Part shown: positions 24,423-33,290 of the stretch, piece after piece
How positions within the stretch are numbered: position 1 is the first letter of the stretch
How the letters are laid out: each line of letters begins with the position of its first letter
Source: Arsenicibacter rosenii
GTDB taxonomy: Bacteria; Bacteroidota; Bacteroidia; Cytophagales; Spirosomataceae
Direction of reading: 5' to 3'
DNA: 64,000 bases
NCBI RefSeq assembly: GCF_001870735.1
Contig: NZ_MORL01000019.1
Coordinates: 1 to 64,000 of the forward strand
The notes under the pieces: generated by a model
The model's database searches: none
What the model saw: the letters and a program-made list of their open reading frames with translations, nothing else
Told to the model about the DNA's origin: nothing
Position numbers and translations under genes: made by a program

Positions 24423-25124
24423 TCAGGATAGCAGCCTGATATGGGGTTCCAGGTGTTTGAGCATCCCGCTCGCAAAATCAGCAGCGGTGCCGGTTTTGAG
24501 AATATCAACTAAGTCCTGATGCGTAACCGAGCCGACGGCATGGAACTGATGCTCTGTTTCATACTCGACGACGTACTCAAAAACGGGCATCAGCATGGCC
24601 TGAAACCGTTTGATGGTTTCATTACCGGCCATTTCATACAGGCTGGAGTGAAACGCGATTTCACATTCTACCTTTTCCTTCGTTGTTTGTACCTGCGCTT
24701 CGCGCTGAACGATAGCCTCCAGCTTCTGGATACCTTCGTCCGTTTTCCGGGCAAACAGCAGCGAGGCCTGACCGACTTCCAGCACTAACCGGAATTCAAA
24801 GATCTGTTTACGGGTATCTATGCCCAGAATATGCGGGTGCAGCATCCGCTCCATCCCGCTCAGGATATCGGGTTGCGCCAGTACCATGCCACGGCGTTTT
24901 TTCGTTTCAATCATCCCCAGCATGCGGAGCCTGCTCAGCGCTTCGCGCACAACATTCCGGCTCACACCCAGTGCTTCTGCCAGTTCAAGCTCTTTCGGAA
25001 TCGCATCGCCTGGTATAAACGCTTTATTCGTAATATATTCGCGCAGTCGCTCTTCTACCTGGTCAGCCATTGTGGTTGACACGATAGGCAGGATATCCAA
25101 CGGCGATTCATGTTTGTCACTCAT
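24423..25124 (-). CDS. FadR-subfamily GntR regulator (FCD domain)
   Basis: A 233-residue repressor-type regulator. The winged helix covers about 20-75 with KELELAEALGVSRNVVREAL and GMIETKKRRGM. The all-alpha FCD domain (about 100-230) has metal-site histidines in IAFHSSLYEMAGN and VTHQDLVDIL. Such regulators sense a small acid or sugar acid. It lies head-to-tail with neither neighbour: it is convergent with the sialidase operon and divergent from the nitrilase gene. Either system could be its target; the 8-bp inverted repeat at 25187-25227 lies in the divergent gap. Confidence 0.91.
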   Translation of the reverse strand: MSDKHESPLDILPIVSTTMADQVEERLREYITNKAFIPGDAIPKELELAEALGVSRNVVREALSRLRMLGMIETKKRRGMVLAQPDILSGMERMLHPHILGIDTRKQIFEFRLVLEVGQASLLFARKTDEGIQKLEAIVQREAQVQTTKEKVECEIAFHSSLYEMAGNETIKRFQAMLMPVFEYVVEYETEHQFHAVGSVTHQDLVDILKTGTAADFASGMLKHLEPHIRLLS

Positions 25125-25186
25125 AATACTTTTACCTAAGCGTTCTTGATGCCTTCTTCGCTACTAAGGTAATGAAAATTTATATG

Positions 25187-25227
25187 TGGTACATTTATAC
25201 AAAAAAACTCCTTTGGCGGATGTACCA
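25187..25227. promoter_or_regulatory. Perfect inverted repeat TGGTACAT ... ATGTACCA (candidate operator)
   Basis: TGGTACAT (25187-25194) and ATGTACCA (25220-25227) are exact reverse complements, separated by 25 bp with centres 33 bp apart, i.e. about three turns. This lies between the GntR regulator and the nitrilase gene. FadR-subfamily operators commonly contain TGGT/ACCA half-sites. The motif is not seen near the susC promoter. Confidence 0.55.
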
Positions 25228-25333
25228 AAATTGTTGATTTTTACAAGCTGTGACGTGATTACCGGCCGGTCGCCACTTCCAGGCCGCCCGGTCGTAGGCT
25301 AATTGTTGGTTCATACTCCTGAATAAAGATCGT

Positions 25334-26242
25334 ATGTCTATAAAAGTTGCTGTAATTCAGGCTACTCCTGTATTTTTTGACCGTGAAAAAACACTACAGA
25401 AACTAGAAAGCCTGGTTGCTGAACAGGCAGGGCAAGGCGTCCGGCTGGTCGTGTTTCCTGAATCGTTTATTCCCGGTTATCCGCGCGGTTTTACGTTTGG
25501 CGCAACCATTGGCCGGCGGACGGATACAGGCCGTGACTTGTATAAAACCTACTGGCAGCAGAGTATGGAAGCGGGTGGCGAAGACCTTGCCCGGCTGGAA
25601 AAAATTGCGGGCCGGTACGGGGTTTGGCTGGTCGTCGGTATTACCGAGCGGGACCCGGTCAATGGCAGCCTGTACTGTACCTCCGTCTATGTGTCGCCAT
25701 CGGAAGGGTTGTTAGGGAAACACCGGAAAATAAAACCGACCGGCGTCGAACGGCTGGTCTGGGCCGAAGGCGGAGCCGATAGTCTGAAGGCATTCATGAC
25801 CGAAATCGGTACACTCGGGGGCCTGATCTGCTGGGAAAACTACATGCCGCTGGCCCGCATGGCGATGTACCGGCAAGGTGTAGAAATTTATATTGCCCCA
25901 ACCGCCGACTCCCGCCCGACCTGGACGGCCACCATGCAGCACATTGCCTGCGAAGGACGCTGTTATGTGCTGGGGTGCAACCAGTTTTTCCGGGTGGAAG
26001 ACTATCCGGCGGCTTATCGGGAAGGCATTGCCGACAGCACGGAAGACATTATTTGCCGGGGTGGAAGCGTTATCGTATCGCCGCAGGGCGAGATATTGGC
26101 CGGACCGCTTTGGGATCAGGAAGGGGTTCTGGTTGCCGACCTTGATCTGGATGAAGTCATTAAGAGTAAGCTCGATTTCGACGTAATCGGCCATTACACC
26201 CGTGATGATCTGTTTCAGTTAACGATTACTACTCCCTCATGA
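25334..26242 (+). CDS. Nitrilase (carbon-nitrogen hydrolase)
   Basis: A 302-residue nitrilase-branch enzyme. The catalytic triad is visible: E43 in FPESFIPGYP, K132 in KHRKIKPTGVER and C166 in ICWENYMPLAR. The PESFIPGYPRG and CWENYMP motifs are those of true nitrilases, which turn nitriles into acids and ammonia, rather than of amidases. It shares an ATGA overlap with the cupin gene, so the two are expressed together. It is divergent from the GntR regulator. The natural substrate is unknown; aryl or arylacetonitriles are possible. Confidence 0.92.
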   Translation: MSIKVAVIQATPVFFDREKTLQKLESLVAEQAGQGVRLVVFPESFIPGYPRGFTFGATIGRRTDTGRDLYKTYWQQSMEAGGEDLARLEKIAGRYGVWLVVGITERDPVNGSLYCTSVYVSPSEGLLGKHRKIKPTGVERLVWAEGGADSLKAFMTEIGTLGGLICWENYMPLARMAMYRQGVEIYIAPTADSRPTWTATMQHIACEGRCYVLGCNQFFRVEDYPAAYREGIADSTEDIICRGGSVIVSPQGEILAGPLWDQEGVLVADLDLDEVIKSKLDFDVIGHYTRDDLFQLTITTPS

Positions 26243-26586
26243 ACCCAATATCGATACAGAATGCCCCGCATTATGTCTGGGGTGGTGACTGCGACGGCTG
26301 GCATTTGATGAGTAACCCGGCCGTAAGTGTTATTCAGGAGCGGGTGCCACCGGGCCGGGCCGAGGTCTGGCATTATCACCAACACACGGTTCAGTTTTTT
26401 TACGTGCTCGACGGTGAGCTGACCATTGAGGTCGGTTCCCGGCTCTACCGGCTCAGTGCCCGGGAAGGGTTACAGGTCATGGCAGGCGAGGCTCATCAGG
26501 TCCGGAATGAAGCTGATCAGGAGGTGGTTTTTCTGGTTATTTCCGTACCACCCAGCCATGGTGACCGCGTGTTGGTTACGCAATAG
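26239..26586 (+). CDS. Small cupin protein
   Basis: A 115-residue single-domain cupin. The metal-site motif RAEVWHYHQHTVQFFYVLDG has two histidines and an E-equivalent, and the second motif (AGEAHQVRNEADQEVVFLVI) supplies a further His. It overlaps the nitrilase stop by 4 bp (ATGA). It may act on, or bind, the nitrilase product or substrate. Function is inferred from the fold only. Confidence 0.87.
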   Translation: MNPISIQNAPHYVWGGDCDGWHLMSNPAVSVIQERVPPGRAEVWHYHQHTVQFFYVLDGELTIEVGSRLYRLSAREGLQVMAGEAHQVRNEADQEVVFLVISVPPSHGDRVLVTQ

Positions 26587-26714
26587 ATAAGCTCTTTTTT
26601 CTTATTGAATAAATATGAAAATATTTTTATTCAATGAAGGTTTCTGGTGACAAATAGGCTTGTAATTGTGTAATAAGAAGGCAGAACTTATATTATCTTC
26701 GTTAGTAGTTAGCG

Positions 26715-27137
26715 ATGCCTACCGTAGCAGATTGCAGGCTTCTTGCCGCCGATCGACTTGAAGAGGCCGAAATTCTTTACAAGACCGGCAAGTTTTATGG
26801 TGCTTACTATATTGCTGGTTATTGTGCTGAAATGGCTCTGAAAGTAGCCATATGTACACGGCTTAATGTCGAAATGTTCGATAGTAATGATGTCAGAGAT
26901 GATATTTCGAAGCCATTTAAAATCCATAAGTTAACCACGCTTCTTGTGTTTGCGGGCTTAAGAAAGCAACATCAGGAAGACATAAACAATGGTAATATAG
27001 ATCTTCAGAAAGCCTGGAACAGGGTGTCGGCATGGAGTGAAGAACGGAGATACGAACGATTCATCAGTGAAGAAAAATGCAGACAGTTTCTTGATGCCAT
27101 AAACGTTTTTTACCAATGGATACAGACACACTGGTAG
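26715..27137 (+). CDS. HEPN-domain protein
   Basis: A 140-residue helical HEPN-family protein with ADRLEEAEILYKTGKFYGAYY and AGYCAEMALKVAI, then KPFKIHKLTTLLVFAG. This is the pattern of HEPN proteins found in toxin-antitoxin and defence loci. The canonical RNase motif Rx4-6H is not clearly seen; KIHKL and RYERF are the only candidates. The DNA around it is visibly AT-rich compared with its neighbours, which suggests acquisition. The last 22 bp overlap the next gene. Confidence 0.78.
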   Translation: MPTVADCRLLAADRLEEAEILYKTGKFYGAYYIAGYCAEMALKVAICTRLNVEMFDSNDVRDDISKPFKIHKLTTLLVFAGLRKQHQEDINNGNIDLQKAWNRVSAWSEERRYERFISEEKCRQFLDAINVFYQWIQTHW

Positions 27138-27475
27138 AGGCTTTAAAACAAATGTTTTTAAAGCTGTACAATAATAAACACATTAAAGTTGATGCATTTT
27201 TGCTGGCGCCTGCGTATGGAGGAATGATAAATAATGCTTTTATATTAGGGGTTAGCACCCCTTCCCTGAAAGGAATGGATAGTTTCGATAAAGCGGATGT
27301 GTTTATTGATATGCTTCACACTTATGTACCAAAAGAGCAGCGTAGCAAAATCGACCGCATTCGTGTTTATGCTAGTAAAGAAGAGCTAATAAAACATGCG
27401 AAGTCCGACTTTGACGACAATTCCGGTGAACTTTTGGAAAGGCCTGTTCATGAACTGGAAGAAATGAAGTATTAA
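27116..27475 (+). CDS. Unknown 119-residue partner overlapping the HEPN gene
   Basis: The gene starts inside the HEPN gene (22-bp overlap). The product has an alpha/beta look: MDTDTLVEALKQMFLKLYNN, KVDAFLLAPAYGGMINNAFI and SKIDRIRVYASKEELIKHAK. No known motif is recognised, and the GSxxxG/DxD motif of MNT-type antitoxins is absent. Tight overlap suggests a two-gene operon such as a toxin-antitoxin pair, but that is inference. Its transcript ends at the perfect terminator at 27509-27552. Confidence 0.65.
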   Translation: MDTDTLVEALKQMFLKLYNNKHIKVDAFLLAPAYGGMINNAFILGVSTPSLKGMDSFDKADVFIDMLHTYVPKEQRSKIDRIRVYASKEELIKHAKSDFDDNSGELLERPVHELEEMKY

Positions 27476-27508
27476 GAGATAGCAGGGTATTAAACTTACC
27501 GGTTAACG

Positions 27509-27552
27509 CATCAAAACGCCCCGTCAGATCCAACTGACGGGGCGTTTTGATG
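27509..27552. terminator. Perfect 19-bp bidirectional terminator
   Basis: Arms 27509-27527 and 27534-27552 are exact reverse complements around the 6-base loop ATCCAA. GC-rich core GACGGGGCG is flanked by A-rich and T-rich ends, so the hairpin ends in TTTT on both strands. It separates the convergent HEPN operon and S9 peptidase. Confidence 0.9.
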
Positions 27553-27559
27553 CAGACAC

Positions 27560-30500
27560 TTAGTATTTCATCTCGCCGCGGTCTTTCTCGGCGGCCGACC
27601 GCCCTTCGCTCATCCAGCGGGGCATCGGCGCATCTTTCAGGTAGTAATCGAAGAACTGATACATCCGTACGCTCAGGTCTTTAGCATTATGGCGCTGCAC
27701 GAGGTTATGGTCTTCTCCGTTATAGACCAGCATCCAGACCGGCTTGTTCAACCGGCGCAGGGCTGTGAAGAACTCAATGCCCTGATACCACGGTACGGCA
27801 CCGTCGGCATCGTTGTGTGTCATAAACAGCGGCGTTTCCACGCGGTTAGCAAAGAATAACGGCGAGTTTTCGATGTAGTTCAGGGGCTTATCCCAGAGCG
27901 TACCGCCAATCCGGCTTTGTGTTTTTTCGTACTGGAACATCCGGCTCATGCCCGTTCCCCAGCGGATACCGCCGTAGGCACTGGTCATGTTGGCTACCGG
28001 TGCGCCCGCACCTGCCGCACGGAACAGGTTCGTGCGGGTAATGAGGTAAGCCGTCTGGTAACCACCCCAGCTTTGTCCCTGAATACCAATACGGTCGCGG
28101 TTTACAAATCCCTTGTCGATCAGGCTCAGTACACCCGGCACAATACAATCGTAGGCATTCGGTCCCGGCTGACCGGTTGTGTACACGATGTCCGGTACGA
28201 ATACCAGGTACCCGTTGGATACACAATAAGCGATGTTAATCGTCGAGCGGCTCGGCGACGGAGCCTTGTAGTCGTTCAGGGTTTCGCTGTTGCGTTCGTA
28301 GAAGTACACCAGCATCGGGTATTTTTTCTTCGGATCGAAGCCTTCCGGTTTGTAGAGCAGCCCTTCCAGCTTCACGCCGTTGGTACCCATCCAGTTTACC
28401 AGTTCCACACTGCCCCAGCGGATGCTGTCCTGCTGCGGGTTAACTTTGGTCAGTTTCACCGGCGAGGCCAGCGTGGTATCGGTTTGGTAGAGGTTGATCG
28501 GCTCCTGGAAGTTGCCTTTATAGTACGTGACAACCGGCGCGTTTTTCGCCTTAGACAAGCCGAAATACCGGTGGTTGCTCTGCGTCAGGATGCTGATTTG
28601 CCGTTCGTTATTTTTCGCCGGCATGGCTTTCAGAATACCGGTATGCTTATCACTTTCCCAGATTCCGGTCAGGTAGAGCGATTCGGCCGCATTGATCGGT
28701 TCGTTCTCAAAACGTTCTTCGCTTTCCTGCAGATCGGCGCGGCGCAGACGCACCTTATTCTGGCGGCCCCAGCCCATGGTCAGGTTCAGCGGCTTTTCGC
28801 GGCCGGTGGGGTCAAGCTGCCAGATATCGTAGCGGTCGTATAACCAGAAGTACTTGTCGTTGGTTGTCCAGCCAGCGGCCCCGTAGCTGCCCGGCAGGTT
28901 CGGGGTATCGTGCTCTTCGTCGAAAAACTTGCCTGGCAGCCCTTTGGTCAGGTCGATCAGTTTACTGTCGGCAATGGAATACGCCCGCCACAGCGAATCG
29001 CGCTCATCAAACCAGTAGGCATATTTGTTGCCCGGCGAGAGCTGCACTTCCGACGCCATAAGGTCGTTCGCAATTTTCTTTTTGTCGCCGGTCTGGGTAT
29101 CAATCAGGTACAGATCCGTATGGCCGGGGTCCCATGAGCTGATTACCTGATACGGCAGGTCGCTGGAACCCAGTAAATACCGCGGGTTTCTGCTGTAGTC
29201 AGGTCGTACATTTGGCACCTCGCGGCTGGCCAGCATTACTACATTGCCTGGCCGGGCGGTAGCCGTAGCGGGCAGGTTGGTGGTCAGGTCACAGACCGTC
29301 AGGAAACCACGCTCTTTTTCTTCTTTCAACCGTTTTTGCTGCATCGGCTGTAACCGGCTGTCAGTCCAGCTCCAGATGTCCATTTTAACCTTTTCGTCGT
29401 CGGGCGTCAGGGTATCCTTGATTGCCTTCTGCGGAATCGGTGCTGTCGCAAAATAGAGGCGTTTGCCGTCTTTCGAGAAGCGCGGTGTCGTAAATTCGTT
29501 GATAGACCAGCCTTTAGGCAAGGCTTTGGTCGTTGTGTCGGCAATGGTCCAGACTGCCGGCGCGACACTGGTCATTTTTGCTTTTTTGCCACCGGCAACG
29601 GCTCCCGTAAGCGGCTGTATGTTTTTGTAAAACAGCGTAAAGACCTTTACTTCAGCATTGGCTGAGTCGGCCGAAGCAATCCAGGCCAGATGGGTGCCGG
29701 TGGTGTCAACGGCCAGTCCCTTATAGATTTTGCGTTTTGAGCTGGTATCAACGGTGGCTATCTGCCGGCTACGGGTATCGAACAAATACACACCGGGTAC
29801 CGGATTCTGCCCGGCTTTCAGGGAGTCAACGTGCGATTCGCGGCTAAAGAAAATAGACCGGCCATTATCGGAAGCCACTACGCTGCTGACGTACCGGATC
29901 ATCTGTTTGGAACCATCAGCCATGTTGACGATCAGCAAATCATCGCCTTTCGGTTTTTTGGCGGCAGCGGCACGCGTGGTTGCCGACTGTGAGCGCGGGG
30001 CGGCTGTTTTCGGAGCCGGAGCCGTTGTGTCGGCCTCTGCCGACAGATCGTCGTCAAGATCGGTATCGTTTCGGCGTCGTGTGGGCGCAGACCGGGCCTC
30101 GGCGGTCAGCCCGGAAGCACCGGCCTCCTTGCGCTCCTGCAAAAAGGCCAGCCAGTTGCCGCCGTTTTTGCCGATGACAAACGATTTGGCGTTCGGGAAG
30201 CGCGTTACCTGACCCGTTGACAGGTTCAGAACCAGCAAACTGTCTTTCGGCATTTCGTCTGGTTTCTTCTTTTTCAGTTTGGCCTTACGCGTGTCGGCAT
30301 AAGGCGCTTTCAGCTTGGCCACCAGAAACTTACTGTCGGCGGTAAACTGAGCCTGATACCCGCGCGGAAAGGTAAATTCCTGCGGTAGATTGGCTGCTGA
30401 GCTGCGGTTGCTCTGGCGAACATACAGCGTGCCGTCGCCTTCCTGAACATCGACCTGGTAACTGATCCATTGGCCGTTGTCTGCAATCTTTTCTGACCGT

Positions 30501-30610
30501 GCACTTTGCCAGCGATCATAGTCGGCATGCGTCAGCGGTCGTTTGTTGATTTGGGCAAAAAGGGAAAGCGGAAGACAGAATAAAATTGTGAGATGAAGTA
30601 AACGAATCAT
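27560..30610 (-). CDS. Exported S9 prolyl-oligopeptidase family peptidase
   Basis: A 1016-residue secreted serine peptidase. A signal peptide (LHLTILFCLPLSLFAQ) is followed by a long N-terminal beta-propeller with several blades and a low-complexity insert (about 165-215, rich in A, P, T and R). The C-terminal alpha/beta-hydrolase has the nucleophile in GQSWGGYQTAY (S near 845), aspartate in HNDADGAVPW and histidine in GEDHNLVQRHN. Such Bacteroidota enzymes degrade peptides at the cell surface or in the periplasm. Converges on the HEPN operon. No partner gene is adjacent. Confidence 0.9.
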   Translation of the reverse strand: MIRLLHLTILFCLPLSLFAQINKRPLTHADYDRWQSARSEKIADNGQWISYQVDVQEGDGTLYVRQSNRSSAANLPQEFTFPRGYQAQFTADSKFLVAKLKAPYADTRKAKLKKKKPDEMPKDSLLVLNLSTGQVTRFPNAKSFVIGKNGGNWLAFLQERKEAGASGLTAEARSAPTRRRNDTDLDDDLSAEADTTAPAPKTAAPRSQSATTRAAAAKKPKGDDLLIVNMADGSKQMIRYVSSVVASDNGRSIFFSRESHVDSLKAGQNPVPGVYLFDTRSRQIATVDTSSKRKIYKGLAVDTTGTHLAWIASADSANAEVKVFTLFYKNIQPLTGAVAGGKKAKMTSVAPAVWTIADTTTKALPKGWSINEFTTPRFSKDGKRLYFATAPIPQKAIKDTLTPDDEKVKMDIWSWTDSRLQPMQQKRLKEEKERGFLTVCDLTTNLPATATARPGNVVMLASREVPNVRPDYSRNPRYLLGSSDLPYQVISSWDPGHTDLYLIDTQTGDKKKIANDLMASEVQLSPGNKYAYWFDERDSLWRAYSIADSKLIDLTKGLPGKFFDEEHDTPNLPGSYGAAGWTTNDKYFWLYDRYDIWQLDPTGREKPLNLTMGWGRQNKVRLRRADLQESEERFENEPINAAESLYLTGIWESDKHTGILKAMPAKNNERQISILTQSNHRYFGLSKAKNAPVVTYYKGNFQEPINLYQTDTTLASPVKLTKVNPQQDSIRWGSVELVNWMGTNGVKLEGLLYKPEGFDPKKKYPMLVYFYERNSETLNDYKAPSPSRSTINIAYCVSNGYLVFVPDIVYTTGQPGPNAYDCIVPGVLSLIDKGFVNRDRIGIQGQSWGGYQTAYLITRTNLFRAAGAGAPVANMTSAYGGIRWGTGMSRMFQYEKTQSRIGGTLWDKPLNYIENSPLFFANRVETPLFMTHNDADGAVPWYQGIEFFTALRRLNKPVWMLVYNGEDHNLVQRHNAKDLSVRMYQFFDYYLKDAPMPRWMSEGRSAAEKDRGEMKY

Positions 30611-30701
30611 ACAGAGCGTTCATAATGAACGGACAATTTACAAAATATTTATTTTACGTTACATAATCTCACATTCAGGTTACCTGTACTTTTTTAAGAG
30701 A

Positions 30702-31916
30702 TCAGGATTTCATGCCAAATAAAAAGCGGGTAAGCCGGAAGGGACGGATCAGAAACCAGTAAAGACCAGCACAAACCAGTAGTGTCGCTAGGCTTGTAAA
30801 TAAAAAGCCGCCGTATACACCAAAGTTTTGTGTCAATACCCAATATCCGATCATAACAATAACGGTCTGGTGCAGGATGTAAAAGGGATAAACCGCTTCG
30901 TTGAGGTAGGGCAACAGCCGGTGGTTCCGGTTTACATAGCGATAACTATACCCGACAGAGAGCAGCACCGATGCCCACATCAGCATCAGGTTGTTGAAAA
31001 AGTAAGTAACATCAAGCGGTAGCTCATTCTCAATACGATCGAAGCTGAAAAGGGGGGGCATGGCGTACATAATCGCGGTAAAAAAGAGGGTGGCCACCAG
31101 AAAAATACGGCCCTGATCCGCGAGTTGCTGCCAGAAAACAGGGCGGCTAACCAGTATATACCCCAGCCAGAACAGCAGCAGATTTTCGACAAAATAAGCC
31201 CAGTCGTTGAGCAGCGCATGGGTTTCGTCGGGATAAAAGGGGCGGGTCATCAGCTGGCTGATAAAGATCAGCAGACCCAGCCAGAGTGCGCCGCCTTTAC
31301 GCGCGGTGAGCCGTTCGATACGATCCACAAACCGCTGGCCTCCGGCCGATCTGATAAACATGAAAAAAGGAATGCTGAGTAGTGAATACAGAAACAGGTA
31401 GCAGATAAACCAGAGGTGATGCCAGCTGAAGGCTCCGCCGGTGCCGCCGTCGTGATACGGCTGAAAGCGAAATACGTTGGGATAAAACTCCGCATAGGAG
31501 CCCGAGAAACGGCCCCGGAACAGCCATTCGAGGTAAATCTGCGGCGGCACGATTACAAACATCCCGAATATGAGCGGCACAAACAACCGCTTGAACCGTT
31601 CCGAGGCGTAGGCCCCGTAACTCCGCTTTCTGAGCGCAAAAAAGGTACCGGCTCCCGAGATAAAAAAGAGCAGCGGCATCCGCCAGCGATGGAGCCACCG
31701 CATGACCGTTTCAAAAACGATACTGGTTTCCTGGCTCTGGATGTGCCAGCCCCAGCTGACATAGATCATACCGGTATGGTAAAAGAGTAAGATCATGATG
31801 GCAAAAACACGAAGCCAGTCGAGGTCATAGCGGCGCGAAGCCAGTGGTTGAGCAGGCATCATTGTGGTTGAATTAGCAGTCTGATCGGGCATCATGGCAT
31901 TTGTTGTTATACGCAT
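30702..31916 (-). CDS. Acyltransferase family 3 membrane protein (MdoC-like)
   Basis: A 404-residue polytopic protein with about 10 membrane helices. The family start RRYDLDWLRVFAIMILLFYHTG contains the catalytic-type histidine of acyltransferase-3 proteins. WHIQSQETSIVFETVMRWLH and the RMPLLFFISGAGTFFALRKR region also fit. The chosen ATG at 31916 replaces a TTG start at 31928; a start at the MMPAQPLASRRY methionines is also possible. The acyl acceptor is unknown: glucans, LPS and exopolysaccharide are family examples. It follows the broken AraC-type gene in the same direction. Confidence 0.82.
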   Translation of the reverse strand: MRITTNAMMPDQTANSTTMMPAQPLASRRYDLDWLRVFAIMILLFYHTGMIYVSWGWHIQSQETSIVFETVMRWLHRWRMPLLFFISGAGTFFALRKRSYGAYASERFKRLFVPLIFGMFVIVPPQIYLEWLFRGRFSGSYAEFYPNVFRFQPYHDGGTGGAFSWHHLWFICYLFLYSLLSIPFFMFIRSAGGQRFVDRIERLTARKGGALWLGLLIFISQLMTRPFYPDETHALLNDWAYFVENLLLFWLGYILVSRPVFWQQLADQGRIFLVATLFFTAIMYAMPPLFSFDRIENELPLDVTYFFNNLMLMWASVLLSVGYSYRYVNRNHRLLPYLNEAVYPFYILHQTVIVMIGYWVLTQNFGVYGGFLFTSLATLLVCAGLYWFLIRPFRLTRFLFGMKS

Positions 31917-32012
31917 TAGATACCCCAAAATTGCCGCCTCACCGGCCTGAAACCACTATTTCCCGGCGATCAAGAAGTTCATCCCGATTGGTAAGCACTC
32001 CGTGGGCATCTA

Positions 32013-33218
32013 TCAGGAGCCTGAGGTCGTCTGCGAGGCCCGGTATTGGGCCGGTGTTTGCCCTGCCAGCCGCTTAAATGCTGTATGAAAGGCCGAGGGA
32101 GAATTCTAGCCGACCCGCTCCGCAATTTCGTCGATTTTCAGATGACCATTGGCAGGGTCCTGCAGGAGGCGTTGCGCTTCCTGCACACGGTACTGCGCCA
32201 GCATATCGAAAAAACTTTGCTGAAGCCGGTTGTTAAGTACCTGCGACAGGTGGTGGGGTGAGGTATTCAGCCGTTGCGCCAGTTTCGGCAGGGTCAGGTC
32301 GCTGTCGAGGTACGGTTGTTCGGTAGTCAGCAGTTGGGTCAGCCGGTTGAGCAGGGTGTCCTCCACTTCTTCAGACAGGGCCGATTTACCGTATTTTTTT
32401 TTCGGCTCTCCGGGTAACGCATTCTCCCCGGCCGGCACAGGCAGGGCTTCGGGCCGGAAAAAACTGGAACCGCTCATGACCATGATCGTAGTAAGGTAGA
32501 TCGTGATGGTGATGTAACAGGCCAGCATATAGTCGCCGACATCATGGTGATAATTGGGTTTGACGACTACAATAAGGATGGGTAACAGGCTGATGCCAAT
32601 GGTAAGGTTACGGATGCGGGCCAAGTAAGCAGGCTGGCTGCTGAAAAAACGCCCGCCCAGTTTCCGGAATGTTTGCCCGATGATGATAAATGACCAGATC
32701 ACGTAGATAACCAGGCTTAATAAGGTCAGCTCGGTGACGTAAGGGCGTAAGCCAGTGAAGTCTTCCGGCAAATAATGGGGGCAGGGCTCAACAAACGGCA
32801 GTTCGGGATGGTGGGAGTTAAGGTAGGAGTTGTATTTAAACACGGTGGGCTGGTAAAGCCAGGTCACTGCATTCAGCAGCCAGATGCCCGCCGGAACGAA
32901 GTGCAGCCACCAGCGTTTAGGCAATGTCAGGTGTGTACGGGTATACACGAACAGAAAAAACAGGGGGCCGGGCAGAAAGTTGGCTGGTTCCGAAAAATCA
33001 ACGAGCGTCAGCATCCGGAACATGTAATTGGTGTAGTTCAGAAAGATTTCCGTCGTCATGCTGGCAACGGCCAGCATCATCCAGCCCAGACAGCGGTTAC
33101 CGGCATCGAAGCGGCGGCTACCTGTCAGAAAGAAAATTCCCAGCAGAACACCCTGCACCATTCCCAGCAGAATGATCAGCGCAAAAACATCAAAGTGGAG
33201 GGGCTGCGACGGCATCAT
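32013..33218 (-). pseudogene. Membrane-anchored AraC-type regulator broken by an in-frame amber codon
   Basis: The product has seven N-terminal membrane segments (residues about 10-255), a linker, then an AraC-type double HTH (LTLPKLAQRLNTSPHHLSQV, then the second HTH). Translation stops at TAG (32106-32108) right after IAERVG. The same frame continues with NSPSAFHTAFKRLAGQTPAQ and YRASQTTSGS to a TGA at 32013-32015. AraC proteins have a conserved tyrosine or phenylalanine at the TAG position (GYxSxxxFxxxFKR). The base change from TAT or TAC to TAG would explain it. The protein lacks the last recognition helix, so it is likely inactive in DNA binding unless the codon is read through. Confidence 0.85.
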
Positions 33219-33290
33219 GCCGGAAAAGTAAACAAAAATGGCCAGTTCGTAAACCGGCCATTTTGCACTACCACTATAAGAATAAGAAAA

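Noticed and set aside
27450-27580. Both convergent genes end in the residues EMKY
   Set aside because: The codons differ and the rest is unrelated; taken as coincidence.
27917-28843. Plus-strand ORF of 308 codons
   Set aside because: Lies fully inside the S9 peptidase gene on the other strand and has no family features.
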